Shown: positions 22,678 through 31,867 of the stretch, in pieces
Numbering within the stretch: position 1 is the first letter of the stretch
Layout: every line of letters starts with the position of its first letter
From: a virus
Direction: 5' to 3' (one strand)
IMG/VR virus record: IMGVR_UViG_3300021952_000482
Span: 1-37,460 of that record
Length of the DNA stretch: 37,460 nucleotides
Translations under genes and position numbers: made by a program
Notes under the pieces: model-generated
Databases searched by the model: none
The model's input: only the letters and a program-made list of their open reading frames with translations
Told to the model about the DNA's origin: nothing

Positions 22678-23006
22678 TCGCCCATCCTTCCCGGCGCTTC
22701 GTGTTCCGCCTGGCCCTAGCTTTGGGTCGTCCGGTGCGCGAGATGCTTGCGAGCTTGGGCTCGGATGAGCTGACCGAATGGATGGCGTACTACCAGCTCG
22801 AACCCTTTGGGGACTACAGGGCTGATTACCGTTCGGGCGTGGTGGCATCCACCTTTGCCAATGCCCACAGGGCCAAGGATGCCAACCCATTCAGGCCCGA
22901 AGACTTCATGCCCTTCCTCGAAAAAAAGAAACCCCAAGAGGAAATCCCTCTCAACGTGGCCAGGTTCAAGGCCATGTTCTCCCACAAGGTAGTCAAACAT
23001 GGCTGA
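22671..23006 (+). CDS. gpT-like extension of the tail chaperone, made by -1 frameshift
   Basis: This frame joins the gpG frame at the A AAA AAC site. The fused product, 22339-22671 joined to 22671-23006, is 222 residues. The extension has FRLALALGRPVREMLASLGS, then WMAYYQLEPFGDYRADYR and DFMPFLEKKKP, typical of the T part of lambda G-T proteins. There is no good independent start; the GTG at 22701 is a possible artefact start. It overlaps the tape measure gene by eight bases. The long form is needed in small amounts to recruit tail tube protein to the tape measure. Confidence 0.9.
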   Translation, partial: RLIAHPSRRFVFRLALALGRPVREMLASLGSDELTEWMAYYQLEPFGDYRADYRSGVVASTFANAHRAKDANPFRPEDFMPFLEKKKPQEEIPLNVARFKAMFSHKVVKHG

Positions 23007-25446
23007 TATCGGCTCACTGGTGGTCAAGCTTGCTGCCGAAACGGCCGAGTTCCGTGAAGACCTGGGCAAAAGCGCCCACCTTCTGGAAAAACACGCCGAA
23101 TCCATGCGCGGTTCTCTGGAGAGGGTCGCTGAGGTGGCCAAGACCACCTTCGCGATTGCTATCGGCGTGGAGTCGGTAGGTGCTTTGAAGGAGTTGATAG
23201 CGCATACGTTGGAGACGGTGGCAGCGCTGCAAGATCTGGCCGAGCAGACCGGGGCAAGTGCCACGGCCTTGTCCGGCTTTGCTCCAGTGGCCACCATCTC
23301 TGGCGTGGCCATGGACCAGATCGGGGTGGGCCTGACCAAGCTCTCCAAGGGACTGGCCGGGGTGGACGATGAAACCAAGGGTGCTGCGCAGGCCCTGCAG
23401 TTTCTGGGCATCAAGGCCAAGGATGCAGGGGGCAACCTGCGGGATCCGGCCGAGGTCATGAACGACATCGCCCTGAAGTTGTCCAATTTCGAGGACGGGG
23501 CAGGCAAGACGGCCGTTGCGCTGGAGCTCTTTGGCAAGTCTGGGGCGAGCTTGTTGCCTTTCCTCAAGGACCTGGCCGCTAACCAGGACCTGAACATCCG
23601 GCTGACTGAAGCTGAGATCGAATCTGCCGAGAAGGCCTCGAAGGCACTGGGTCGCATGCGGGCCGAGCACAACTTCGTCGCCCAGACTATCGTCACGGCC
23701 GCACTGCCTGCCCTTGAAGAGCTGGTGGGTGAGCTCAAGGCGGTGATGCTGGGCACGCACAACACGGCAGACGCCATGGTCAAACTGCGTGATGACGGCA
23801 CACTCAAGACCTGGGCGCAGGACACAGCGTATGGCATTGCCATCGTGATCGATGCGCTGCGCGGTGTGATCCAGATGGCCAAGGCAGTCATGGGCAGCTT
23901 CGAGGCAGTCTGGGCAGATATCGAATTGCTCGGCACCTTCCTAGCAGGTGGCAAGGGTCTCAACCCGTTTTCTGAGGAGAACCAGGCCACCCTCAAGACC
24001 GCATTGGAAAAGCGTAATGCGATCGTTGAAAAGGCCAACCAGACCTATGTTGACCTCTGGAAGATGCCGCTACTGGCCGATGCGGTCAAAGAGCGGTTCA
24101 ATGCCATCAACCGGGGTGAGACGGAGGCCGCATCCGAGGCCAAAAAGCCCAAGCTGAACTACAACTCGGCTACCGGCGCTCTCACCGCCGCAGCGATGGC
24201 AAAGATTGAGAGCGAGATAAAGCAACTGCAGGGGCTGACGGATGTCGAGACCGGCATCCTCAAGGACCGTCAAAAGATCATCGATCTGTATGAGAGCCAG
24301 GGCTTCATCAGCTACAAGGAGGCGAGCGAGGCCCGGCTGAGTGCGCAACAAGATTTCACAGCCCGGCTGGCAGAGCTGTATTCGCAGGAAGAGGCAATCC
24401 TGAAAAGTGGTCTCGCTACGGTGGCGAAAACCACCCAGGACAAATTGAAACTGCAGGATAGGCTTATTGAGATCACTCTTCGGCGACAAAGACTAGAGCG
24501 TGAGGCGCAGCAGTCCAACCTTGAGCGCGAAATCAAGCTGCCAGGCGAAACGCTCAAGGACCTGCAAGAGCAGGTGGCCAGGAGCCAGGGTCAGCTTCGA
24601 TCGACTGAAGAGCAAATCAAGGTCCTGCGCGAGACGGGTTCGATCAGCGAGATTGATGCCCTTAGGCGTCTGTCTGCCGCGCGCAAGTCCAGCGCAGAAG
24701 AGCTGGCAGACTTTGCTGCCAAGGCTCGGGAGTTGGTGGAAGCCACGCCTGGCAATGACAAGTTGGCCGAGTCGTTTCGCCGCATTGAAGAGGCTGCCCG
24801 TCAGGCGGCCGATGGAGCGAAGCTCCTGGGGCAACGGGCGTTGGAACTGTCAGACCCGGGGGCTGGATTCTCCAAGGCGCTGCGCACTCTGGGTGAAGAA
24901 ACCGAACAGGTGGGCAAGCAGATGGAGGCGGTGACCACCAAGGCCTTCAATGGGATGACGGATGCGCTCACCAACTTTGTGATGACGGGCAAGCTCGACT
25001 TCAGGTCGCTGGCCACCTCCATCATCTCTGACCTGATCCGCATCCAGATACAACGTGCCATCACGCTACCCATGGCCAAAGCACTGGGCAGCATGTTCGG
25101 GTTTGCCGATGGCGGAATCATGACCTCGGCTGGCCCTTTGCCCTTGCGCACCTACGCCAGTGGTGGGGTGGCCTCATCCCCGCAACTTGCGGTGTTCGGA
25201 GAAGGCTCCAAGCCAGAGGCTTATGTGCCCTTGCCTGATGGTCGATCGATACCCGTCACGATGAACCAGTCCTCGTCCGGGGGCGGCGATGTTTTCAACA
25301 TCTCGGTGAACGTGGCCGAAGGTGGTGTGACAACCAGCACAGGTCAGGGCAAGGATCTGGGACGGGCGATCTCTAGCGCTGTCAGACAGGAATTGCTGAA
25401 TCAAAAGCGTGCGGGTGGTCTGCTCGACCCCCGAAGAGCTGGATGA
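22999..25446 (+). CDS. Tail tape measure protein
   Basis: The 815-aa protein is the longest tail gene after the tip protein and follows the chaperones directly. It has an N-terminal helical region (AETAEFREDLGKSAHLLEKH), an internal hydrophobic stretch near residue 50 (FAIAIGVESVGALKELIAH), long coiled segments in the middle, and the C-terminal FNGMTDALTNFVMTGKLDFR with the Gly-rich tail FADGGIMTSAGP common to tape measure proteins. Using about 1.5 angstrom per residue, a tail near 120 nm would be expected; this is an inference from length. Confidence 0.95.
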   Translation: MADIGSLVVKLAAETAEFREDLGKSAHLLEKHAESMRGSLERVAEVAKTTFAIAIGVESVGALKELIAHTLETVAALQDLAEQTGASATALSGFAPVATISGVAMDQIGVGLTKLSKGLAGVDDETKGAAQALQFLGIKAKDAGGNLRDPAEVMNDIALKLSNFEDGAGKTAVALELFGKSGASLLPFLKDLAANQDLNIRLTEAEIESAEKASKALGRMRAEHNFVAQTIVTAALPALEELVGELKAVMLGTHNTADAMVKLRDDGTLKTWAQDTAYGIAIVIDALRGVIQMAKAVMGSFEAVWADIELLGTFLAGGKGLNPFSEENQATLKTALEKRNAIVEKANQTYVDLWKMPLLADAVKERFNAINRGETEAASEAKKPKLNYNSATGALTAAAMAKIESEIKQLQGLTDVETGILKDRQKIIDLYESQGFISYKEASEARLSAQQDFTARLAELYSQEEAILKSGLATVAKTTQDKLKLQDRLIEITLRRQRLEREAQQSNLEREIKLPGETLKDLQEQVARSQGQLRSTEEQIKVLRETGSISEIDALRRLSAARKSSAEELADFAAKARELVEATPGNDKLAESFRRIEEAARQAADGAKLLGQRALELSDPGAGFSKALRTLGEETEQVGKQMEAVTTKAFNGMTDALTNFVMTGKLDFRSLATSIISDLIRIQIQRAITLPMAKALGSMFGFADGGIMTSAGPLPLRTYASGGVASSPQLAVFGEGSKPEAYVPLPDGRSIPVTMNQSSSGGGDVFNISVNVAEGGVTTSTGQGKDLGRAISSAVRQELLNQKRAGGLLDPRRAG

Positions 25447-25460
25447 ATTAAGGGGGCTTC

Positions 25461-25799
25461 ATGGCGTCATTCACATGGATTGCATCGATTGGCGCATCAC
25501 TCAGCCTCAAACCCAACGTCCGCAAGGTTTCCTTCGGCGATGGGTACGAGCAGCGCCTAGCCTTTGGCATCAACACCCAACCCGAGGTCTGGTCCCTGGA
25601 GTTCAGGGGCAAATCAACGACCGAGGCAGCTGCCATCGACAACTTCTTGCGTGCCCGTGGGGCGGTTCAGTCATTCGACTGGACCACCCCGAGTGGCATT
25701 GCGGGCAAATTTCTGTGCGAGGAGTGGAGTCGCACGGTGGAAGAACCCAATCTGGAAAACATCCGTGCCACGTTCAGGCAGGTGTTTGATCTCTCATGA
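25461..25799 (+). CDS. Minor tail protein, lambda gpM-like
   Basis: The 112-aa protein matches the Phage_min_tail family (PF05939). It has VRKVSFGDGYEQRLAFGINT, then VWSLEFRGKST and the final IRATFRQVFDLS. These proteins build the tail-tip base between tape measure and tip. A GGGGG-type site precedes the ATG, and it overlaps the gpL-like gene by four bases. Confidence 0.92.
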   Translation: MASFTWIASIGASLSLKPNVRKVSFGDGYEQRLAFGINTQPEVWSLEFRGKSTTEAAAIDNFLRARGAVQSFDWTTPSGIAGKFLCEEWSRTVEEPNLENIRATFRQVFDLS

Positions 25800-26500
25800 C
25801 AGTCCAAACAATCACCACAGAAATCCAGAAGCTCTCCCCGAGTGCAGTCATCGAGCTCTTCGTGATGGACCTGACCCTCTTCAACGAAGGCGTGGTTCGC
25901 TTTCATGCAGGCACCAACGAGCTGCGCCGTCAGGTGGTCTGGCAGGGCAATACCTATGAGCCGTTTCCTATTCAGGCTGAAGGCTTTGAGTTCAACGGCA
26001 ACGGCCAGGTGCCGCGTCCCAAACTCAAGGTGGCCAACGTCACGGGCAGCATCACTGCGCTGATCCTCTCCTACCAGGACCTGGTGGGTGCTCGGGTCAC
26101 GCGAAAGCGCACGCTGCTCAAGTACCTCGATGCCGTGAATTTCGGGACCGGTACCAACCCGACCGCAGACCCGACGGCCGAGTTTGCCGACGATGTGTAT
26201 TTCATTGACCGAAAGTCACGAGAGACCCGGGATGTGGTCGAGTTCGAGTTGGCTGCTTCTTTCGATCTCGAAGGAGTGTCCTTGCCCAGACGGCAGATTG
26301 TTCAAAACGTCTGCCCCTGGAGCTACCGGGGCTCGGAGTGCGGCTACACCGGGACGGCCTATTTCAATGCCAACGATGAGACGGTGACTTCACGGTCGCA
26401 GGATGTCTGCGGCAAAAGGCTCGTGTCCTGCCAGAAGCGATTTGGCTCGAATGCCGAGTTGCCCTTTGGCGGGTTTCCAGCGGCGGGGTTGATCCGATGA
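25796..26500 (+). CDS. Minor tail protein, lambda gpL-like, likely Fe-S protein
   Basis: The 234-aa protein matches the lambda tail L family (PF05100). It starts with a strand-rich region including IELFVMDLTLFNEGVVRFH, and its C-terminus holds four cysteines (C173, C182, C205, C212) in CPWSYRGSECGYTG and DVCGKRLVSCQKRFG. In lambda gpL the equivalent cysteines bind a [4Fe-4S] cluster, so the same is expected here. It overlaps its neighbours on both sides by four bases. Confidence 0.93.
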   Translation: MTVQTITTEIQKLSPSAVIELFVMDLTLFNEGVVRFHAGTNELRRQVVWQGNTYEPFPIQAEGFEFNGNGQVPRPKLKVANVTGSITALILSYQDLVGARVTRKRTLLKYLDAVNFGTGTNPTADPTAEFADDVYFIDRKSRETRDVVEFELAASFDLEGVSLPRRQIVQNVCPWSYRGSECGYTGTAYFNANDETVTSRSQDVCGKRLVSCQKRFGSNAELPFGGFPAAGLIR

Positions 26501-27228
26501 TGGACTCCATCAACCAATCGCTGGCGCTGGCCCATGCTGCTAGGGAGTTTCCCCGCGAAGCCTGTGGCCTGCTCGTCATCCACAAGGGCCGGGAGACCTA
26601 CGTTCCATGCCGCAACATTGGCGTGGGTACCGACCAGTTCGTGATCCATCCCGAGGACTATGTCCAGGCCGATCGGCTTGGAGAGATCGTGGGGGTGTTC
26701 CATTCCCATCCGAATCTGCCTGCTGAGCCCAGCCAAGCCGACAAAGTGGCCTGCGAAGCTTCTGGCTTGCCCTGGTTCATTCTGTCCTTCCCCTCTGGGC
26801 AGTGGCATGAGATGCAGCCATCTGGCTACATCGCTCCCTTGGTCGGTCGGGCATGGGCCCACGGGGTGCTTGATTGCTACTCGGTGATCAGGGACTGGTA
26901 TCGGGCAGAGCGAGGCATTGATCTGCCGAACTTTGACCGCTTTGACGAGTGGTGGAAGCGCGGCCAGAGCCTGTACCTCGACAACATCGGTTCGGCAGGC
27001 TTTGAGGCGCTGGGAGCCGTTCAATCCCAGGACATGGAAGTTGGCGATGTGCTCCTGATGCAGGTGGCATCACCTGTTCCCAACCATGCCGCCATTTACC
27101 TGGGTGACGGTCTGATCCTGCATCACCTGCAGGGCAGGCTTTCCAGCCGGGACGTGTATGGCGGCTACTGGCAAAAGATCACGACGCACATCCTGAGACA
27201 CCGCACAGAAATAACCCGACCTCCATGA
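26497..27228 (+). CDS. Tail tip peptidase: JAMM domain plus NlpC/P60 domain (gpK-like)
   Basis: The 243-aa protein has two domains. The N-terminal half is a JAMM/MPN metalloprotease-like fold with GVFHSHPNLPAEPSQAD (H69, H71, S79, D82, the JAMM zinc set). The C-terminal half is an NlpC/P60 (C40) hydrolase with DCYSVIRDWY (C127) and a later NHAAIYLGDG (H197). This is the lambda gpK arrangement, thought to process the tail tip and to cut peptidoglycan at entry. All key residues are visible, so both domains could be active. Confidence 0.94.
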   Translation: MMDSINQSLALAHAAREFPREACGLLVIHKGRETYVPCRNIGVGTDQFVIHPEDYVQADRLGEIVGVFHSHPNLPAEPSQADKVACEASGLPWFILSFPSGQWHEMQPSGYIAPLVGRAWAHGVLDCYSVIRDWYRAERGIDLPNFDRFDEWWKRGQSLYLDNIGSAGFEALGAVQSQDMEVGDVLLMQVASPVPNHAAIYLGDGLILHHLQGRLSSRDVYGGYWQKITTHILRHRTEITRPP

Positions 27229-27818
27229 CCACCATCATCCTTCTTGGCGAACTGGGCAAGCGCTTCGGTCGAAGGCACAAGATGGCAGTTGCCTCGGCAG
27301 CGGAAGCGGTGCGTGCCCTGTGCGCGAACTTTCCCACCTTCGAGCGAGAGCTCGTGGTTTCAGGTGAGCGAGGTGTGGGCTACCGGGTGCTGGCCGGGCG
27401 GGACGCCTTGAATCTTGATCGGCTGCATGAGCCCACAGGGCAGCAGCACATCACGATTGCACCCGTGATCTCCGGTGCTGGGGGCAATGGACTGGGCCAG
27501 ATCCTTTTGGGGGCAGCCCTGATCGCTGTGTCCTGGTGGAACCCGATGGGCTGGGCTGCTGCTGGATCGTTTCTCTCGCAGGCCACGCTCTATTCGGTGG
27601 GTACTTCCATGATTTTGGGTGGTGTGGCCCAGATGATTGCTCCGACGGCCAAGTCTTCTGACCCTTCCGAACGACCAGAAAACCAGCCGAGCTACGTTTT
27701 CAACGGCGCTGTGAACACCACGGCCCAAGGGCATCCCGTGCCTGTGGGTTACGGGCGGCTGATTGTGGGTTCGGCCGTGATCAGCGCCGGCATTGATGTG
27801 GATGAAATAGCTGTATGA
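27225..27818 (+). CDS. Tail assembly protein, lambda gpI-like
   Basis: The 197-aa protein has an N-terminal ubiquitin-like segment (ILLGELGKRFGRRHKMAVAS), then AVRALCANFPTFERELV and a Gly/Ala-rich hydrophobic stretch near residues 85-130 (including ILLGAALIAVSWWNPMGWAA). This matches the Lambda_tail_I family (PF06805). It works in tail-tip assembly with gpJ and gpK. It overlaps both neighbours by four bases. Confidence 0.92.
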   Translation: MTTIILLGELGKRFGRRHKMAVASAAEAVRALCANFPTFERELVVSGERGVGYRVLAGRDALNLDRLHEPTGQQHITIAPVISGAGGNGLGQILLGAALIAVSWWNPMGWAAAGSFLSQATLYSVGTSMILGGVAQMIAPTAKSSDPSERPENQPSYVFNGAVNTTAQGHPVPVGYGRLIVGSAVISAGIDVDEIAV

Positions 27819-30800
27819 GCACCGTTGATTCGCAATTGATTGTCGGAGCTGGCGGTGGCGGCAAATCCGGGGGAGGCAGTGCTCGCGTGGCCCAGGAAGC
27901 GCCCGACAGCCTGCGCTCCAAGGCTTATGCCCGGGTGGTTGACCTCGTTTGCGAGGGCGAAATTGAGGGCTTGGTTGGTGGTTTGAAGTCAGTCTATCTG
28001 GACGATACACCCATCCAGAATTCAGACGGCTCGTACAACTTCACCGGTGTGACGCTGGAGGCACGGACCGGAACCCAGCAGCAAAACTACATCCCTGGCT
28101 TTTCCTCTGTGGAAAACGAGGTCTCGGTCGGGGTGGAGTTCAAATACGGTCAGCCCGTGGTGCGCTCCATCACCGACCCGGACGTGGACGCTGTACGCAT
28201 CAAGGTCAGCATCCCGACGCTGACGCTGCAGGACACGACCAATGGTGATCTGAACGGTACTTCGGTCAGCTATGCAATTGACCTGCAGTCCCGTGGAGCC
28301 GGTTATGTGCAGATCCTGCAAGACACGGTTTCAGGCAAAACTTCATCACGCTACCAGCGCAGTTACTACGTTCCTTTGTCCGGGACTGGTCCCTGGGATG
28401 TGCGCTTGCGCCGCATCACGGCCGACTCGACGCAAACCAGCCTGCAAAACAAGACCTTCCTCGAGTCCTACACCGAGGTGATCGAGAGCAAGCTGCGCTA
28501 CCCCAACAGCGCGCTGATGGCCTTGCGGGTCGACGCCTCGCAATTCACCTCGATTCCCCGGCGCAGCTATGACCTCAAGCTCCTTCGGGTTCGCATCCCG
28601 TCGAACTACTTTCCCGAGACCCGCTCCTATGCCGGTGTCTGGGATGGCAGCTTCAAGGTCGCTTGGACGGACAACCCCGCTTGGTGCTTCTATGACCTGG
28701 TGACCAATACCCGCTACGGTCTTGGCAATTACATCCTTGAGTCGCAGGTCGACAAGTGGGCGCTGTACCGGGTGGCCAAGTACTGTGACGAGTTGGTGCC
28801 CAACGGGCTGGGTGGCTATGAGCCACGCTTTACCTGTAATCTGTACCTGCAGACCCGGGAGCAGGCCTACAAGGTGGTGCAGGACATGGCTTCGGTGTTC
28901 CGGGGCATGGCTTATTGGTCGGGTGGCGCCATCACGGTCACGCAGGATGCGCCGCAGGATCCGGTCTACCAGTTCACCGCTGCCAACGTTGTCGATGGTG
29001 AGTTCGCCTATCAGGGGTCATCTGCCAAGGCTCGGCACACAGTGGCGCTGGTCAGCTGGGTGGATCCGGATGATTTCTACCGCCAGAAGGTGGAATACGT
29101 CGAGGACCTCGCAGGCATCGCCCGTTATGGAGTGGTTCAGGCCGATGTGGTGGCCATGGGGTGCACCTCTCGTGGTCAAGCCAACCGGGTGGGCAAATGG
29201 CTGCTGTACTCCGAGCAGTCCGAGTCGGAGATCACCACTTTCCGCACCGGACTCGAGGGTGCGGTGGTTCGGCCTGGTGATGTCATCAAGGTGGCCGATG
29301 CCAGCCGGGGTGGCATGCGACTGGGTGGGCGCATTGCTGCGGCCACAACCGTCAGTGTCACGCTCGATCAAGACCTGCCCGCAGGATCTTGGCGGATCTC
29401 CGTGGTGCTACCCACCGGTGTCGTTGAAGAGCGGCAAGTGGGGTCGCTCTCTGGCCGGACTGTGGGGGTGACCAGCGTGTTTTCGATGGCTCCCCAAGTT
29501 GGCGCGATTTGGGTGCTGTCTTCCACGCTGGTGGAGGCTCAGCTCTTTCGTGTGGTGCAAGTCGCTGAAAGCGAACCCGGCATTCACGAAATCACGGCGC
29601 TGGCGCACAACCCCAGCAAGTACGCAGCCATCGAGCAGGGCCTGGCCTTGCAGCCTCGTGTCATCACGGTGCTCTCGACCACGCCAGCGGCCCCGACGAG
29701 GCTGACCGTGACCGAGAGCTTGTACCGAGTCAAGGATCAGGCACTCGTGCTGATCCAGCTCGGATGGGATCAGGTCTTTGGGGCACTGGAGTACCAGGCG
29801 ACCTACCGCGTCAACGGCGGCAACACGGTCACGCTGCCCAAAGTCTCCAGCACCTATCTGGAAATCCGAAACGCTGAGGCAGGTGAATACGTCTTCACGG
29901 TCCGGGCTGTGGGTGTGTCGGGCAAGCTGGGCAATTCCGCAAGCCTGAGCCAAAGCATTCTGGGCAAGCTCCAGCCGCCTGACGATGTGCAGGACTTTGT
30001 GGTGTTGCGCCGAACGACCGATCTGCTCCTGAGCTGGAGTGCCAATACCGATGCAGACCTCTCGGGGTATGAGGTACGGGTCGGCACAGGGTGGGATTCG
30101 GGTGTGATGGTCGGGCAGACAGCGGGCACGCAGCTGGTGCATGACCAAAGCGAGTCGGGTCAGTACAACTATCACATCCGTGCTTTTGACACCTCCGGAA
30201 AGTACAGCCAACACGTCACCACCTTCCAGCTCACTTTGCTCGCTCCCTCATCGGTGCGGCAATTCGATGTGGTGCAGTCAGCCAACCGGCTGGAGTTTCG
30301 TTGGCTGCCAAATCCCGAGCCGGAGGTCGTGGCTTATGAGTTGCGGGAAGGGGGTGCCTGGGACACCTCGATCTTCATTGCCGAGGTCAAGTCCAGCAGT
30401 TTCACGCTGCCCTCGGGCTTTGATGGGGAGCGCAAGTTCTGGATCAAGGCGATCGCATCGCCCGGCATTTACTCGGAAGATGCCACCTTCGTCTCAACAG
30501 TGGTGGCGCAGCCCCAGAACGCCAATCTGCTGGTGACAGTGGATGCTCAGGCGACCCGATTCCCCGGCGTGAAGCATTTCGCCTCGGTCGAATCGGTCAA
30601 CAGCCTGGATGTGCTGCGCATGGACAGCGGGGTGACCCAGTCAGAGTACCTGTTTGAGGTAAACCTACCCACCAGCTACCGTGCGCAGAACACCTTGCTG
30701 GCAAGCATCGGGGCAACACTGGACGACCGCGAGACCTGGACCTCAGCCAATTACGCCTGGATCAGCTCGGCTGCTAAGCGGCAATGGACCTATGACGGGG

Positions 30801-31324
30801 CACTCAAAAGCATCGAAGCGAGGTTTCAGATGGCCCGTGAGGATGCGCTGCAAGCAGGAGAGCTTTACGGCTGGCGACTCAATGGTGTGCTCAGCGGCTA
30901 CGGAAACCCCGTTGGCTCTGAAGCCGTTGGCGTGGGATATGGAGATGGGCGCTACGGCAGTGGTGTGCTGGTCAAGGACACAACCAAGGTGTCCTGGGGG
31001 GTCAGCATTCCGGGTGTCTTTCATGTGAGCTTCTGGTTCATCCCAAATCAGATAACCACATCGGTTATGTGGGCGGCCACGGGTTCCGGTGTGAGCCTCC
31101 TGGTCGGCTATGACTCGGTGGCAGGAGCGTTCTTTCTGGAGGACCAACTCTTTAACCGGGTGGTGGTGCCTTACTTCGTTAACGTGGCCGATCGCATCTG
31201 CATCGGCGTGTGTCAGACGGCAACAGAGCGCAGGCTATTTGTTGGAAAAATGGGAGGGGAAGTTCAAAGCGCAAGTAAGCCACTGGCACCTACTTCAGGG
31301 TATTCATCCCTCAAGCTGTACTGA
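27815..31324 (+). CDS. Host-specificity/tail tip protein, lambda gpJ-like
   Basis: The 1169-aa protein follows the lambda J layout. It starts with a Gly-rich stretch (GAGGGGKSGGGSARVAQ), then SKAYARVVDLVCEGEIEGLV, the diagnostic gpJ opening. A large baseplate-like core contains VRIPSNYFPETRSYAGVWDG and NPAWCFYDLVTNTRYGLGNY. From about residue 620 three fibronectin-type III-like units follow, and from about 1045 a strand-rich end looks like a LamG/concanavalin carbohydrate-binding module. It forms the central tail tip and contacts the host receptor. The variable C-terminus is the most likely binding part. Confidence 0.95.
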   Translation: MSTVDSQLIVGAGGGGKSGGGSARVAQEAPDSLRSKAYARVVDLVCEGEIEGLVGGLKSVYLDDTPIQNSDGSYNFTGVTLEARTGTQQQNYIPGFSSVENEVSVGVEFKYGQPVVRSITDPDVDAVRIKVSIPTLTLQDTTNGDLNGTSVSYAIDLQSRGAGYVQILQDTVSGKTSSRYQRSYYVPLSGTGPWDVRLRRITADSTQTSLQNKTFLESYTEVIESKLRYPNSALMALRVDASQFTSIPRRSYDLKLLRVRIPSNYFPETRSYAGVWDGSFKVAWTDNPAWCFYDLVTNTRYGLGNYILESQVDKWALYRVAKYCDELVPNGLGGYEPRFTCNLYLQTREQAYKVVQDMASVFRGMAYWSGGAITVTQDAPQDPVYQFTAANVVDGEFAYQGSSAKARHTVALVSWVDPDDFYRQKVEYVEDLAGIARYGVVQADVVAMGCTSRGQANRVGKWLLYSEQSESEITTFRTGLEGAVVRPGDVIKVADASRGGMRLGGRIAAATTVSVTLDQDLPAGSWRISVVLPTGVVEERQVGSLSGRTVGVTSVFSMAPQVGAIWVLSSTLVEAQLFRVVQVAESEPGIHEITALAHNPSKYAAIEQGLALQPRVITVLSTTPAAPTRLTVTESLYRVKDQALVLIQLGWDQVFGALEYQATYRVNGGNTVTLPKVSSTYLEIRNAEAGEYVFTVRAVGVSGKLGNSASLSQSILGKLQPPDDVQDFVVLRRTTDLLLSWSANTDADLSGYEVRVGTGWDSGVMVGQTAGTQLVHDQSESGQYNYHIRAFDTSGKYSQHVTTFQLTLLAPSSVRQFDVVQSANRLEFRWLPNPEPEVVAYELREGGAWDTSIFIAEVKSSSFTLPSGFDGERKFWIKAIASPGIYSEDATFVSTVVAQPQNANLLVTVDAQATRFPGVKHFASVESVNSLDVLRMDSGVTQSEYLFEVNLPTSYRAQNTLLASIGATLDDRETWTSANYAWISSAAKRQWTYDGALKSIEARFQMAREDALQAGELYGWRLNGVLSGYGNPVGSEAVGVGYGDGRYGSGVLVKDTTKVSWGVSIPGVFHVSFWFIPNQITTSVMWAATGSGVSLLVGYDSVAGAFFLEDQLFNRVVVPYFVNVADRICIGVCQTATERRLFVGKMGGEVQSASKPLAPTSGYSSLKLY

Positions 31325-31360
31325 CTAGATCAGTTCATACAAATCAATCAACTTAAGCAC

Positions 31361-31396
31361 AGGCGTTGCACCCATTGGGGCAACGCCTATTTTTTT
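31361..31396 (+). terminator. Hairpin with T-tract before the fibre module
   Basis: Arms AGGCGTTGC (31361-31369) and GCAACGCCT (31380-31388) form a perfect 9-bp stem, and seven T residues follow (31390-31396). GGAG of the next ribosome-binding site starts on the very next base. It ends the tail-tip transcript or acts as a switch before the fibre genes. Confidence 0.85.
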
Positions 31397-31407
31397 GGAG
31401 AAATCTC

Positions 31408-31854
31408 ATGATGGATGAAGGCATGCAAATCAAGGGCTCGCTCACGCTTGTGCTGGCCAAGCCAAGTGGCGAGGTCGAAGTGGTCCACAAAGACAACATC
31501 ATCGTCAACGGCGGCTTTGACTTCGTGGCCGATGCGATTGGCAACTCTGGTAGTCGCCCCGGTGTGATGGGCTGGATTGCGGTGGGGACGGGCACGACTG
31601 CTGCGGCCTCGACTCAGACCGCTCTTGTCACAGAGATCAAGCGCAACGCCTCGACCTACGCCCACACGGCAGGCACCAAGGTGTTCACCTTCACGGCCAG
31701 CTATGCGGCGGGCGACGCTACAGGCGCATTGACCGAGGCAGGTGTGTTCAATGCAGCCTCGGCTGGAACCATGTTTGATCGTGTGGTGTTCCCGGTGGTC
31801 AACAAGGGGGTGGACGACAGCCTGACCGCTGTTTTCACCTTCACGATGAGCTGA
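31408..31854 (+). CDS. Putative tail/fibre accessory protein
   Basis: This 148-aa protein is not a named family to me. It is strand-rich, beginning QIKGSLTLVLAKPSGEVEVV, then KDNIIVNGGFDFVADAIG and IAVGTGTTAAASTQTAL, ending in a hydrophobic strand (TAVFTFTMS). Similar small beta proteins lie between gpJ and fibres in several phages and are virion components. The ATG at 31408 follows GGAG; an upstream start at 31366 would lie inside the hairpin. A fibre or tip role is inferred from position. Confidence 0.75.
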   Translation: MMDEGMQIKGSLTLVLAKPSGEVEVVHKDNIIVNGGFDFVADAIGNSGSRPGVMGWIAVGTGTTAAASTQTALVTEIKRNASTYAHTAGTKVFTFTASYAAGDATGALTEAGVFNAASAGTMFDRVVFPVVNKGVDDSLTAVFTFTMS

Positions 31855-31867
31855 TTGGGCGATTGAA

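Noticed and set aside
22701-23006. An independent gene starting at the GTG at 22701
   Set aside because: No ribosome-binding site is visible, and the frame is reached directly from the slippery site at 22665-22671, so it is better read as the frameshift extension.
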